NCBI GenBank assembly: GCA_031258265.1
Contig: JAIRNB010000081.1
Location: 1 to 19,258 of the forward strand
Direction: 5' to 3'
Length of the DNA stretch: 19,258 nucleotides
Source of the DNA: Treponema sp.
Lineage (GTDB): Bacteria; Spirochaetota; Spirochaetia; Treponematales; Breznakiellaceae
Shown: positions 1 through 7,069 of the stretch, in pieces
Position numbering within the stretch: the stretch's first letter is position 1
How the letters are laid out: each line of letters starts with the position of its first letter
Position numbers and translations under genes: made by a program
Notes under the pieces: generated by a model
What the model saw: the letters and a program-made list of their open reading frames with translations, nothing else
The model's database searches: none
Told to the model about the DNA's origin: nothing

Positions 1-43
1 GGGCGTTTCTAACAGCCCTTTTTTTATTATTGGGAGGTACAGA

Positions 44-1510
44 ATGGCAACCGATATGTCCGATGCGATCCGCCAGATTAGCCAGGATCGGGGAATATCA
101 GAGGAACTGATCCTCAAAACCATAGAAAATACCCTCATAGCCGCTTATAAACGCCGTTTTGGCAATGCCGATAACGCCATAGTCCGTTTCAGCGATGACA
201 ACCGGGAGGTGTCGATTTACGCCCAGCGGCAGATTGTGGACGGGGTATACGATCCTGTTTCGGAAATTGACATTGAAGATGCCCGGAAGCTGAACCCCGA
301 CGCGGAGGTGGGGGACGAAATCCTTATCGAGGTGGACCCCAAAGATTTTGACCGGGGGGCGGTGCAGAGCGCCAAACAGATGGCCCACCAGTCGATCCGG
401 GAGATACAAAAGGATACCCTCTACTCCGAATTCAAGGAAAAAGTGGGGGATATTATCATTGGCTACTACCAGCGGGAGCGGAACGGCACGATCTTTGTGG
501 ATCTTGGCAAGATTGAGGGTATGCTGCCTTCGAGTTTCCAGTCGCCCAGGGAAACCTACCATGTCAATGACCGGATCAAGGCCCTGATCACCGAAGTCAA
601 GAAGACCGCCTCCGGCTTCCAGGTGATCCTCTCCCGGACACATACGGATTTTGTGCGGGCCATTTTTGAGCTTGAAGTCCCGGAAGTCTATGATAAGACG
701 GTGGAAATCCATAAAATTGTCAGGAAACCGGGCTACCGGACCAAGCTGGCGGTCTATTCCAACCGGGAGGATGTGGACCCCGTGGGGGCCTGCGTAGGGC
801 TAAAGGGGGTGCGGATACAGGCGGTTATCCGGGAACTGGAGGGGGAAAAGATCGATATTCTTAAATACGATCCGGACCCCCGGCGTTTTATTAAAAACGC
901 CCTGTCCCCCGCCGAGGTCCGGGACGTGATTATCCTGGACGAGGGGAAACACCAGGCCCTGGCGGTGGTAAACGATTCCCAGCTTTCCCTGGCCATTGGT
1001 AAACAGGGGCTTAACGTCCAGCTTGCCAACCGGCTGGTAGACTGGAACATCGACGTTAAGACCGACGCCCAGTTTGCGGAAATGGACATGGCCGCCGAAT
1101 CCCGGCGGGCGGTTTCCGAATTGTTTGGCGACGCGGAGGAGTACAGCGAGGAATTCTCCCGGATCTCCGAGCTTCCCGGGGTGGACAAGGATGTGGTGGC
1201 GGCCCTGAAAGAGGGGAATGTGGAATTCATCGAGGATTTCCTTTCCCTGGGGCCGGAGCAGCTTGAGGAATTCAAGGGGATCGGTCCGGATAAATTAGAG
1301 GACCTTCGTAAAATTATCGAAGAAAATGTGGAGATCATCGAGGAGGAGGAAGAACCCGTGGAAGCGGGGGAAGCCGAGGCCGGTGAAGGGGAAGAGGAGC
1401 TTGAAGAATTCGAATGTCCGGAATGTGGCGCCAAGATCACCATGGATATGACCGTCTGTCCGAACTGCGGCATCGGTTTGAGTTTTGAATACGAGGAAGA
1501 TGCGGAGTAG
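44..1510 (+). CDS. nusA: Transcription termination/antitermination factor NusA with C-terminal zinc ribbon
   Basis: NusA binds RNA polymerase and nascent RNA and modulates pausing, termination and antitermination. The 488-residue product has the family order: N-terminal polymerase-binding domain (about 1-130), S1 domain (about 134-200), and two KH domains (about 230-350, with the GxxG-like turns VGLKGVR and AIGKQGLN). A helix-hairpin-helix region follows (about 365-430, containing SELPGVDK and FKGIGPDK). After that comes a very acidic linker (about 431-456) and four cysteines, Cys458-x2-Cys461-x10-Cys472-x2-Cys475, spaced like a zinc ribbon. That tail is not part of the standard NusA fold. 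The start is supported by GGGAGG at 32-37, seven bases before the ATG. It is the first complete gene of the operon; rimP would be expected just upstream, outside the window. Confidence 0.97.
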   Translation: MATDMSDAIRQISQDRGISEELILKTIENTLIAAYKRRFGNADNAIVRFSDDNREVSIYAQRQIVDGVYDPVSEIDIEDARKLNPDAEVGDEILIEVDPKDFDRGAVQSAKQMAHQSIREIQKDTLYSEFKEKVGDIIIGYYQRERNGTIFVDLGKIEGMLPSSFQSPRETYHVNDRIKALITEVKKTASGFQVILSRTHTDFVRAIFELEVPEVYDKTVEIHKIVRKPGYRTKLAVYSNREDVDPVGACVGLKGVRIQAVIRELEGEKIDILKYDPDPRRFIKNALSPAEVRDVIILDEGKHQALAVVNDSQLSLAIGKQGLNVQLANRLVDWNIDVKTDAQFAEMDMAAESRRAVSELFGDAEEYSEEFSRISELPGVDKDVVAALKEGNVEFIEDFLSLGPEQLEEFKGIGPDKLEDLRKIIEENVEIIEEEEEPVEAGEAEAGEGEEELEEFECPECGAKITMDMTVCPNCGIGLSFEYEEDAE

Positions 1511-1568
1511 TTAGTGCGGCCCTTGTCAAAGACGGGGTTGTGTGGGAATCATCATTGAAAGGTGGATT

Positions 1569-4247
1569 ATGGCTGAGGAAATAGGAAACACTCAAAAACC
1601 TAAGGCGGAACTTATTAAACGTACCCAGAACGAGGGGGATTCCCGGAATGTCCTCCGGGACGCTGAACGCAGGGTTTCCCAGGGGGAAGCGCCTCCGCGG
1701 AAGGTTATCGTTGTAAAAAAGAAAGTTCCTCAAAGCCCCGCGCCTGGTAAAAAAATTCAGCCAAAGGTGGTAATTGCCACCCGCCCCCTCGCCGGGGCTG
1801 AAGACCGGAATCTAAAGCCTGCCGTGGAAGCTTCCGCGGCGGCCGGCCTTTCCGCCGCTAAAACCGCCCCCGTCCCCGAAGAACATCCCGGCCAGATAAA
1901 TCCGGCCGTTTCAGTCCCCGGCAGGACCGAAACCCCTGTTAAAGCGGAACTCAGACATGGGGAACCCAGGGCGCCAAGGGAACGGAACGAGGGAACCTTT
2001 ACCATAACCCAGCGGCCTGCCGGGGCCGCCGGCAGGGTGGGGGGTAAGCCTGTGGGCCGTCCGCCGAACCGCGATGGCCAGCCGCCTTTTGCGAACCGTC
2101 CTGCGGGGGTTGCCGGCAGGGTAGGGGGCCGCCCCACGGGGCCCTATCCCGGTGGCGCTCAGGGCCGGCCCCCCTTTGGCTCCGGCCCCCGGCCGGGGGG
2201 TCCGGGCCGTTTCGGGCCGCCGTCTTCAGGGGCGGGCGGCCGGCCCGGCGGGTTTAACCGGCCGGGTTTCGGCGGTCCCCGTCCGGGAGCTCCGGGCAGG
2301 CCAGGAACTTCCGGCAGACCGGGGGCTCCCGGACGGCCGGGGGCTCCCTCCTCCGGCGCCGTGCCGGAGGGCAAGACCGCCGTTAAGCGGACCTTTAAGG
2401 CAAAGAAGCCGGTCTATAACCGGAAAGAGAAAGAACAAGAAATGGAGGAGAAACTCCTCCAGACAAAAAAGAAGATCACCCATATCGCCAACCCGGTACC
2501 CAAATCCGTGGAAATCATGGAGGTGGTGTCGGTCTCCGAACTGGCCCGTAAGATGAACCTTAAAGCATCGGATCTGATCCACAAGCTTATGAGCATGGGG
2601 ATGATGGTAACGATTAACCAGCAGATCGATGCGGACACCGCCACCATCCTGGCCGGGGAGTACGGCGCCGATGTGAAGATCATCAGCCTCTACGATGAAA
2701 CCCAGATCGAGACGGTCTCTGACGAGGGGGCCGATCTCCAGACCCGGCCGCCGGTGGTCACTGTCATGGGCCATGTCGATCACGGCAAGACCAAACTTTT
2801 GGACGCTATCCGCAGTACCGATGTGGTATCCGGGGAATTTGGGGGGATCACCCAGCATATTGGGGCCTATACGGTTTCCACCCCCGGCGGCAGCATAACC
2901 TTCCTGGATACCCCCGGCCACGAGGCCTTTACCCGTATGCGGGCGCGGGGCGCCCAGGTAACGGATATTGTTGTTCTGGTGGTGGCCGCGGACGATGGGG
3001 TGATGCCCCAGACGGTGGAAGCCATTAACCACGCCAAAGAGGCGAAGGTTCCCATCATCGTGGCGGTGAATAAGATCGACAAACCCGAGGCCAACCCCGA
3101 CCGGGTAAAAAGCCAGTTGTCCGACCTTGGCCTTATGCCGGAAGACTGGGGCGGGCAGACCATATTTGTGGAACTTTCGGCCCTGCAGAAAAAAGGGATT
3201 GACAGGCTTATCGAAGCCATCCTTGTCCAGTCGGAGATGCTGGACCTGAAGGCCAATTACCACCGCGCCGCGGAGGGGAAGGTGCTGGAATCCCGGATCG
3301 ATCATGGCCGGGGTATCGTAGCCACCGTGCTGGTGGAGAAGGGGACCCTTTCCGTGGGGGATTCCTTTGTGGCGGGGATATGGCCCGGCAAGGTGCGGGC
3401 CATATTCAACGACCGGGGGGAAAAGCTGGAACTGGCCGCCCCCTCCATGCCGGTGGAAGTCCTCGGTTTTGAAGGTATCCCCAACGCGGGGGACCCCCTC
3501 CAGGTGGTGGAGGATGAAAAGGTTGCCCGGGGTTTCTCCAGCAAGCGGCAGGAACTCAAGCGTTTTGAAGACGCCAAAAATGTCAGGAAGATTACCCTGG
3601 ACAACCTGCGGGAGACCATCAACGACGGGACCATCCAGGAACTTAAGGTGATCATCAAGGCCGATGTCCAGGGTTCCGCCGAGGCCCTGCGTTCCAGCCT
3701 GGAAAAGCTTTCCACCGGGGAAGTGCGGCTCCACGTTATCCAGGCCCTCCCCGGCGCGATAAACGAAGGGGATGTGGACTTGGCGGTGGCCAGCAACGCT
3801 ATTATCATTGGCTTTAACGTGCGGCCTGTTCCCAAGGCCAAGCTCCTGGCGGATCAGGAAAAGGTGGATATCCGCCGCTACAATATCATCTACAAGGCGG
3901 TGGAGGAGATTCAGCAGGCCATGGAGGGCATGCTTAAACCCGATACCCGGGAAGATGTGATTGCCACCGTGGAAGTGCGGAATACTTTTAATGTTCCCCG
4001 GGTGGGAACTATCGCCGGCTGTTATGTCTTAACCGGTACGGTTAAGCGTTCCGGCCTGGTGAATGTTATTCGGGATGATACGGTGATCCACCGGGGCAAG
4101 ATAAGCAGCCTGAAGCGTTTCAAAGACGACGCCCGGGAGGTAAACGCCGGTTACGAGTGCGGTATCGGTATCGAAGACTACAACGATATAAAAGTGGGGG
4201 ATCAACTGGAAATTTTGGAAGTTGTGGAAGTGGCAAGGAAACTCTAG
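1569..4247 (+). CDS. infB: Translation initiation factor IF-2
   Basis: IF-2 is the GTPase that places fMet-tRNA on the 30S subunit and promotes subunit joining. In the 892-residue product a charged N-terminus is followed by a long Gly/Pro/Arg-rich disordered stretch (about 145-265). Next come the IF2-N domain (about 320-370, VSVSELARKMNLK) and the G domain: G1 GHVDHGKT near 401, G2 GGITQHIGAY, G3 DTPGHE near 447, G4 NKID near 500. The remaining IF-2 domains run to a typical C-terminus ending VVEVARKL. I chose ATG 1569 because AAGG at 1559-1562 lies six bases upstream and the protein then begins MAEEIGN; an in-frame GTG at 1542 would add nine residues and has poorer spacing. The low-complexity region is extremely GC-rich and produces long spurious open frames on both strands. 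The TAG stop coincides with the first bases of a mobile element. Confidence 0.97.
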   Translation: MAEEIGNTQKPKAELIKRTQNEGDSRNVLRDAERRVSQGEAPPRKVIVVKKKVPQSPAPGKKIQPKVVIATRPLAGAEDRNLKPAVEASAAAGLSAAKTAPVPEEHPGQINPAVSVPGRTETPVKAELRHGEPRAPRERNEGTFTITQRPAGAAGRVGGKPVGRPPNRDGQPPFANRPAGVAGRVGGRPTGPYPGGAQGRPPFGSGPRPGGPGRFGPPSSGAGGRPGGFNRPGFGGPRPGAPGRPGTSGRPGAPGRPGAPSSGAVPEGKTAVKRTFKAKKPVYNRKEKEQEMEEKLLQTKKKITHIANPVPKSVEIMEVVSVSELARKMNLKASDLIHKLMSMGMMVTINQQIDADTATILAGEYGADVKIISLYDETQIETVSDEGADLQTRPPVVTVMGHVDHGKTKLLDAIRSTDVVSGEFGGITQHIGAYTVSTPGGSITFLDTPGHEAFTRMRARGAQVTDIVVLVVAADDGVMPQTVEAINHAKEAKVPIIVAVNKIDKPEANPDRVKSQLSDLGLMPEDWGGQTIFVELSALQKKGIDRLIEAILVQSEMLDLKANYHRAAEGKVLESRIDHGRGIVATVLVEKGTLSVGDSFVAGIWPGKVRAIFNDRGEKLELAAPSMPVEVLGFEGIPNAGDPLQVVEDEKVARGFSSKRQELKRFEDAKNVRKITLDNLRETINDGTIQELKVIIKADVQGSAEALRSSLEKLSTGEVRLHVIQALPGAINEGDVDLAVASNAIIIGFNVRPVPKAKLLADQEKVDIRRYNIIYKAVEEIQQAMEGMLKPDTREDVIATVEVRNTFNVPRVGTIAGCYVLTGTVKRSGLVNVIRDDTVIHRGKISSLKRFKDDAREVNAGYECGIGIEDYNDIKVGDQLEILEVVEVARKL

Positions 4248-4463
4248 TATTCAGACAGGATCGAACTTGGGAATTTGGGCGCATCCCCGCTTCGCGGGGA
4301 CCGGGCTTTCCGGGGCTCCGCGGAGGCAACTACCGTTGCCCTGCTCCGGCCTCCTCGTCCCGCCGCAGGCGGGACTGCGGTCCTGAGCGCCCCCTCCAAT
4401 CCCTTGCGCTTTGCTGTGTGATACGGTTTTCCGCCACGGTGCAAAGCCGCATTTTCATTACTG
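4245..4463 (+). mobile_element. MITE-like modular element, copy 1 (219 bp, no coding capacity)
   Basis: This interval matches, in inverse orientation, 15720-16114. Shared blocks in order are: an outer block 4246-4283 (AGTATTCAGACA ... AATTTGGGCGCATC), GGACCGGGCTTTCCGGGGCT (4298-4317), GGCCTCCTCG (near 4348), the block ending CCAATCCCTTGCGC (4409), and a 7-bp inverted repeat GCTTTGC (4408-4414)/GCAAAGC (4441-4447) enclosing GATACGGTTTTCCG. Between shared blocks lie palindromes private to this copy: 4284-4300 (7-bp stem, loop TTC), 4325-4340 (GGCAAC/GTTGCC) and 4357-4375 (GTCCCGCC/GGCGGGAC). The two ends form an imperfect terminal inverted repeat (TAGTATTCAGA against CAGTAATGAAA read inward). 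No target-site duplication is visible here. Only spurious short frames cross it, so movement would need a transposase in trans. Confidence 0.72.
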
Positions 4464-4586
4464 TCGAGACACGAGGGGCTTGTTACGCTTCGCGTCTTTT
4501 AAAAAACCGGTTTTTTGCCCAGGCGTCAAAGACGCCCGGTGCTTGCCGTGTCCGTCATGGGGAAAATCAACAATTTTTAAGCGGTT
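4464..4586. other. Palindrome-rich intergenic stretch, no gene
   Basis: This is the remainder of the infB-rbfA gap between the mobile element and the next palindrome. It holds a perfect 16-bp palindrome, AAAAAACCGGTTTTTT (4501-4516), which could fold as an A6/T6 hairpin. It also holds a hairpin with arms GGCGTC and GACGCC around an AAA loop (4522-4536). GACACG near 4467 and CGTGTC near 4547 could pair over a longer range. No open frame here has a plausible ribosome site or a recognisable product. The first palindrome resembles a weak bidirectional terminator, but it lies inside an operon whose downstream genes are essential, so read-through or a local promoter must exist. Confidence 0.5.
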
Positions 4587-4616
4587 GTTGTTCAAAAACT
4601 GAAGTTTTTGAACAAC
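4587..4616. repeat. Dispersed palindrome family, copy a (loop TGAA)
   Basis: A 13-bp perfect stem (5' arm 4587-4599, 3' arm 4604-4616) encloses a TGAA loop. The core arm GTTCAAAAAC is shared with palindromes at 13582-13619 and 18602-18641. This copy is in the opposite orientation, since its loop is the reverse complement of TTCA. A TTG duplication next to the 5' arm (4582-4590) may be a slipped extension of the stem. It ends about 40 bases before rbfA. Confidence 0.75.
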
Positions 4617-4656
4617 CCTAATGTCCCGCAGCTTTCTGGCGGCCAGTTGAAAATCT

Positions 4657-5022
4657 ATGGGAGCATACAGAACTGAACGGGTTGGGCATCTGGTACAGGA
4701 AAAGATCAGCGCCCTTATTCTGGAAGGCAGAATCAAAGACCCCCGGGTCCATCCTTTTCTCTCCGTTACCAGGGTGCGGGTTTCCCGGGATCTGGCCTTT
4801 GCCGATGTCTATGTGTCGAATATCCGGGAAAACGGTAATACCGGCAAGGCGGTGGAGGGTCTGCAAAGCGCCGCCGGTTTTATCCAGGCGGAGCTTGCCT
4901 CCTTCATGAAGATCCGAAAGATACCCCGTCTTCGCTTTCACCCGGATTCCGGTATCCGGGAGGGTTTTGATATTGTAAAAAAGATCGAAGAGCTGACCGG
5001 GGACAAAGATGCCGGATCATGA
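4657..5022 (+). CDS. rbfA: 30S ribosome-binding factor A
   Basis: RbfA binds the 30S subunit and assists late 16S rRNA maturation; it is needed for cold adaptation in well-studied bacteria. The 121-residue product has the usual family length and a KH-type fold signature: N-terminal RTERVGHLVQEKISALI, then the strand-rich block LSVTRVRVSRDLAFADVYVS and the C-terminal motif RIRKIPRLRF-like segment (residues about 84-95) leading to HPDSGIREGFDI. The start ATG has no clear Shine-Dalgarno; the preceding bases are TTGAAAATCT. That is unusual compared with its neighbours and may reflect the repeat-filled gap upstream. Its 3' end overlaps truB by 14 bases, indicating translational coupling. Confidence 0.95.
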   Translation: MGAYRTERVGHLVQEKISALILEGRIKDPRVHPFLSVTRVRVSRDLAFADVYVSNIRENGNTGKAVEGLQSAAGFIQAELASFMKIRKIPRLRFHPDSGIREGFDIVKKIEELTGDKDAGS

Positions 5023-5920
5023 GGGTGAATCCTCAGGCTTTCTGCTTTTGGACAAAGCCCCCGGCCAAACCTCTTTTGAAGCCCTGGGGCCGGTTAAAAG
5101 GGCCCTGGCTACGGGGAAGGTAGGCCACACCGGTACGCTGGACAAGTTTGCCTCCGGCCTCCTCGTTGTCCTGGCGGGCCGGGCCCTTCGTCTAAGCCCC
5201 TGGGTTTCCCATTGTGACAAGGGCTATGTGGGGACGGTCCTTTTCGGAGAAGAAACCGATACCCTGGACCCGGAGGGCAGTACCGTGGCCCGGGCCCCTG
5301 TCCCTCCTCTGGAACTCCTGGAGGAGGTTCTGCCGCGGTTCCGGGGGGAAATCCTCCAGGCTCCTCCGCTTTATTCTGCGATTCATCTGGACGGCCGGCG
5401 GGCTTCGGAGCGGGCCCGGTCCGGCGAAAACCCCGCAATGAAAAAGCGTCCGGTAACGATCTATGAACTTAGCCTTTTATCCTGGACGCCGCCCCTAGCC
5501 CAAATTCGGGTCCGCTGTTCCGGCGGCGTCTATATCCGTTCCCTGGCCCGGGATATAGCCCTGGCCTGCGGTTCCCGGGCCTATCTGCGGGAACTGCGGC
5601 GGGTGACGGTGGCGGGTTTTTCAGTAGAAGACGCCCTGCCCCCGGAGGATCTTATGCCGGGGGCCCGGGTTTTACTGCCCTTGGACCGGGCCTTTTTTAA
5701 GGCCCTGGGGATGCCCTGTTTTGAAGGGGATTTGTCCCTGCTTTCCCCTCTGATCCATGGCCGTCCCCTTGGTCCCCTGCTGGCGGGTTTGGAACTTAAA
5801 GATTCGCCTGACACGAAGGAAACTCCGGCGGCGGTTTTTGCGGGGGAACAGTTTGCCGCCGTGGTGAAACGGTCCGGCGACGGGGACTGGAGTTACGGCT
5901 ATGTCTTTGCGGGTCATTGA
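5009..5920 (+). CDS. truB: tRNA pseudouridine-55 synthase
   Basis: TruB converts uridine 55 in the T-loop of nearly all tRNAs to pseudouridine. The 303-residue protein begins with the family signature LLLDKAPGQTSFEAL and carries the catalytic-aspartate motif GHTGTLDKFASGLL (about residues 41-54). Further conserved segments are the PPLYSAIHLDGRRASERAR and CSGGVYIRSLARDI blocks. The C-terminal 90 residues are divergent and would correspond to the PUA-like tail. The start overlaps the last codons of rbfA and the end overlaps ribF by 20 bases, so it sits in the middle of a tightly packed operon. Confidence 0.96.
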   Translation: MPDHEGESSGFLLLDKAPGQTSFEALGPVKRALATGKVGHTGTLDKFASGLLVVLAGRALRLSPWVSHCDKGYVGTVLFGEETDTLDPEGSTVARAPVPPLELLEEVLPRFRGEILQAPPLYSAIHLDGRRASERARSGENPAMKKRPVTIYELSLLSWTPPLAQIRVRCSGGVYIRSLARDIALACGSRAYLRELRRVTVAGFSVEDALPPEDLMPGARVLLPLDRAFFKALGMPCFEGDLSLLSPLIHGRPLGPLLAGLELKDSPDTKETPAAVFAGEQFAAVVKRSGDGDWSYGYVFAGH

Positions 5921-6758
5921 CTGGGAAACCTTTAGCGATCCCTCCCGGAGTTCCGGGCAGCCGGCCTGGGAGGATAAGCCCCTGGCCCTAAGTATAGGGG
6001 TCTTTGACGGGGTACACCGGGGGCATCAGAGGCTTATCACAAAGATTCTGAAATACGCGGGAGAGTACGGGGGCCTGGGGGGGGTGATCACCTTCCGTCA
6101 GAATCCCCGCCGTGTTCTTCATCCTAAAAGTTATCCGGGGGATATTTACGGCCTCCCCCGGAAACTCAGGATTCTGGAAGAACTGGGGGTTGGATTCGCC
6201 GTACTCATTGACTTTTCCGGGGATTTTAGTAGAATAACAGGCGAAGAATTCACCGTTCTTTTAAGAAAAAGACGGATCAGTTACCTTGCGGTGGGCGCTA
6301 ATTTTCGCTGCGGGTATCATCTGGATACCAGCGCCCGGCAAATACGGGAAATGATGTCGGAAGGGGGAACCCGGACAGAGCTGGTGTCCCAGCTTCGTAT
6401 GGGCGGGGCCCCCGTCAGTTCAAGCCGGATACGGCAGGCCGTCCTTAATGGGGATATTGCCGGCGCTTCGGAACTATTGGGCCGGCCTTACAGTCTGGAT
6501 TTGTCCGGCCTTTGCCCCAGGCTGGAGGGGAATGTTTTTTCCTGGGAGGCTGAAGGGCGGGTACTGCCGCCCGCCGGGCTTTATAGCGTGTTTATCCGTT
6601 CCGGGGCGGGCGTATTTCCGGCGGAGATTTCCCTTGATTCCGGCCGGCTTGTCCTTGGATGGAATTTGGGGGCCGGCGGTTTTGCGGAGTCCGAAGTTCC
6701 GCCCGGTACGGGAGATTTTTTGAACGGCGGTTTGTTGTCTATTGAATTCAGGCCCTGA
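5901..6758 (+). CDS. ribF: RibF-type FAD synthetase with degenerate riboflavin-kinase domain
   Basis: Canonical RibF is bifunctional: a C-terminal kinase phosphorylates riboflavin to FMN and an N-terminal adenylyltransferase makes FAD. Here the adenylyltransferase half is intact, with SIGVFDGVHRGHQ (the nucleotidyltransferase HxGH motif, about residues 31-43), VITFRQNPRRVLHP, VGANFRCG and SSSRIRQ near 173. The last roughly 95 residues (after LLGRPYSLDLSG) are short for a kinase domain. They lack the recognisable G-x-PTAN motif and the downstream Asn/Glu blocks, although PPAGLYSVFI resembles the P-x-GVY segment. The protein is 285 residues against roughly 305-315 for typical family members. 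I infer FAD synthesis from FMN, with kinase activity doubtful. The ATG lies 20 bases inside truB. Confidence 0.88.
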   Translation: MSLRVIDWETFSDPSRSSGQPAWEDKPLALSIGVFDGVHRGHQRLITKILKYAGEYGGLGGVITFRQNPRRVLHPKSYPGDIYGLPRKLRILEELGVGFAVLIDFSGDFSRITGEEFTVLLRKRRISYLAVGANFRCGYHLDTSARQIREMMSEGGTRTELVSQLRMGGAPVSSSRIRQAVLNGDIAGASELLGRPYSLDLSGLCPRLEGNVFSWEAEGRVLPPAGLYSVFIRSGAGVFPAEISLDSGRLVLGWNLGAGGFAESEVPPGTGDFLNGGLLSIEFRP

Positions 6759-6799
6759 ACAGGGGCGCTTAACAGGTTCCCAATAGGAGTTAGATATAT

Positions 6800-7069
6800 A
6801 TGGCATTAAGCAAGGAAGAATCGGCATCCATCATTTCCAAATTTGGAAAATCGGAGAAGGATACCGGCGCGTCGGAAGTCCAGATTGCCCTGCTCACCGG
6901 GCGGATCAATCAGCTTACCGATCACTGCAAACAGTTCAAGAAGGACAAATCCAGTCAACGGGGTTTGCTTATTCTGGTCGGAAAACGCCGGAGGCTTTTG
7001 AAGTACATCCAGCGTACCAATCTTGAAAAATACCGTTCACTTATCAAGGACCTCGGGCTGCGGAAGTAA
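6800..7069 (+). CDS. rpsO: 30S ribosomal protein S15 (bS15)
   Basis: S15 is a primary 16S rRNA-binding protein of the small-subunit platform and contacts the intersubunit bridge. The 89-residue length is exactly that of the family. Signature segments are visible: DTGASEVQIALLTGRINQLTDH, the SQRGLLILVGKRRRLLKYI block and the C-terminal YRSLIKDLGLRK. AGGAG at 6785-6789 lies ten bases upstream of the ATG. The upstream leader contains a small hairpin over CCCTGAACAGGG (6752-6763), which spans the end of ribF. S15 autoregulates through leader RNA in several bacteria, but I cannot recognise a known leader class here. Its TAA stop shares one base with the pnp start. Confidence 0.97.
   Translation: MALSKEESASIISKFGKSEKDTGASEVQIALLTGRINQLTDHCKQFKKDKSSQRGLLILVGKRRRLLKYIQRTNLEKYRSLIKDLGLRK

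Noticed and set aside
1..12. Possible last codons of rimP (GGG CGT TTC TAA)
   Set aside because: Gene order predicts rimP upstream, but four codons cannot support a call.
1..25. GGGC...GCCC followed by T7, terminator-like
   Set aside because: The stem is only four base pairs with a ten-base loop, and it lies just before nusA inside the expected operon.
98..712. Minus-strand open frame opposite nusA
   Set aside because: It is antisense to conserved NusA domains, with no domain or ribosome site of its own.
2226..3734. Long minus-strand open frame (502 codons) opposite infB
   Set aside because: It is antisense to a clear IF-2 gene. Its translation is low-complexity Gly/Pro/His-rich with no domain, and such frames arise from GC-rich codon use.
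4236..4472. Target-site duplication around element copy 1
   Set aside because: The nine bases before 4245 (AGGAAACTC) and after 4463 (TCGAGACAC) do not match, so no duplication can be claimed for this copy.
4157..4621. 154-codon plus-strand frame across the infB end and the repeat gap
   Set aside because: It overlaps infB in another frame and then crosses palindromes. Its translation matches repeat DNA, not a protein family.
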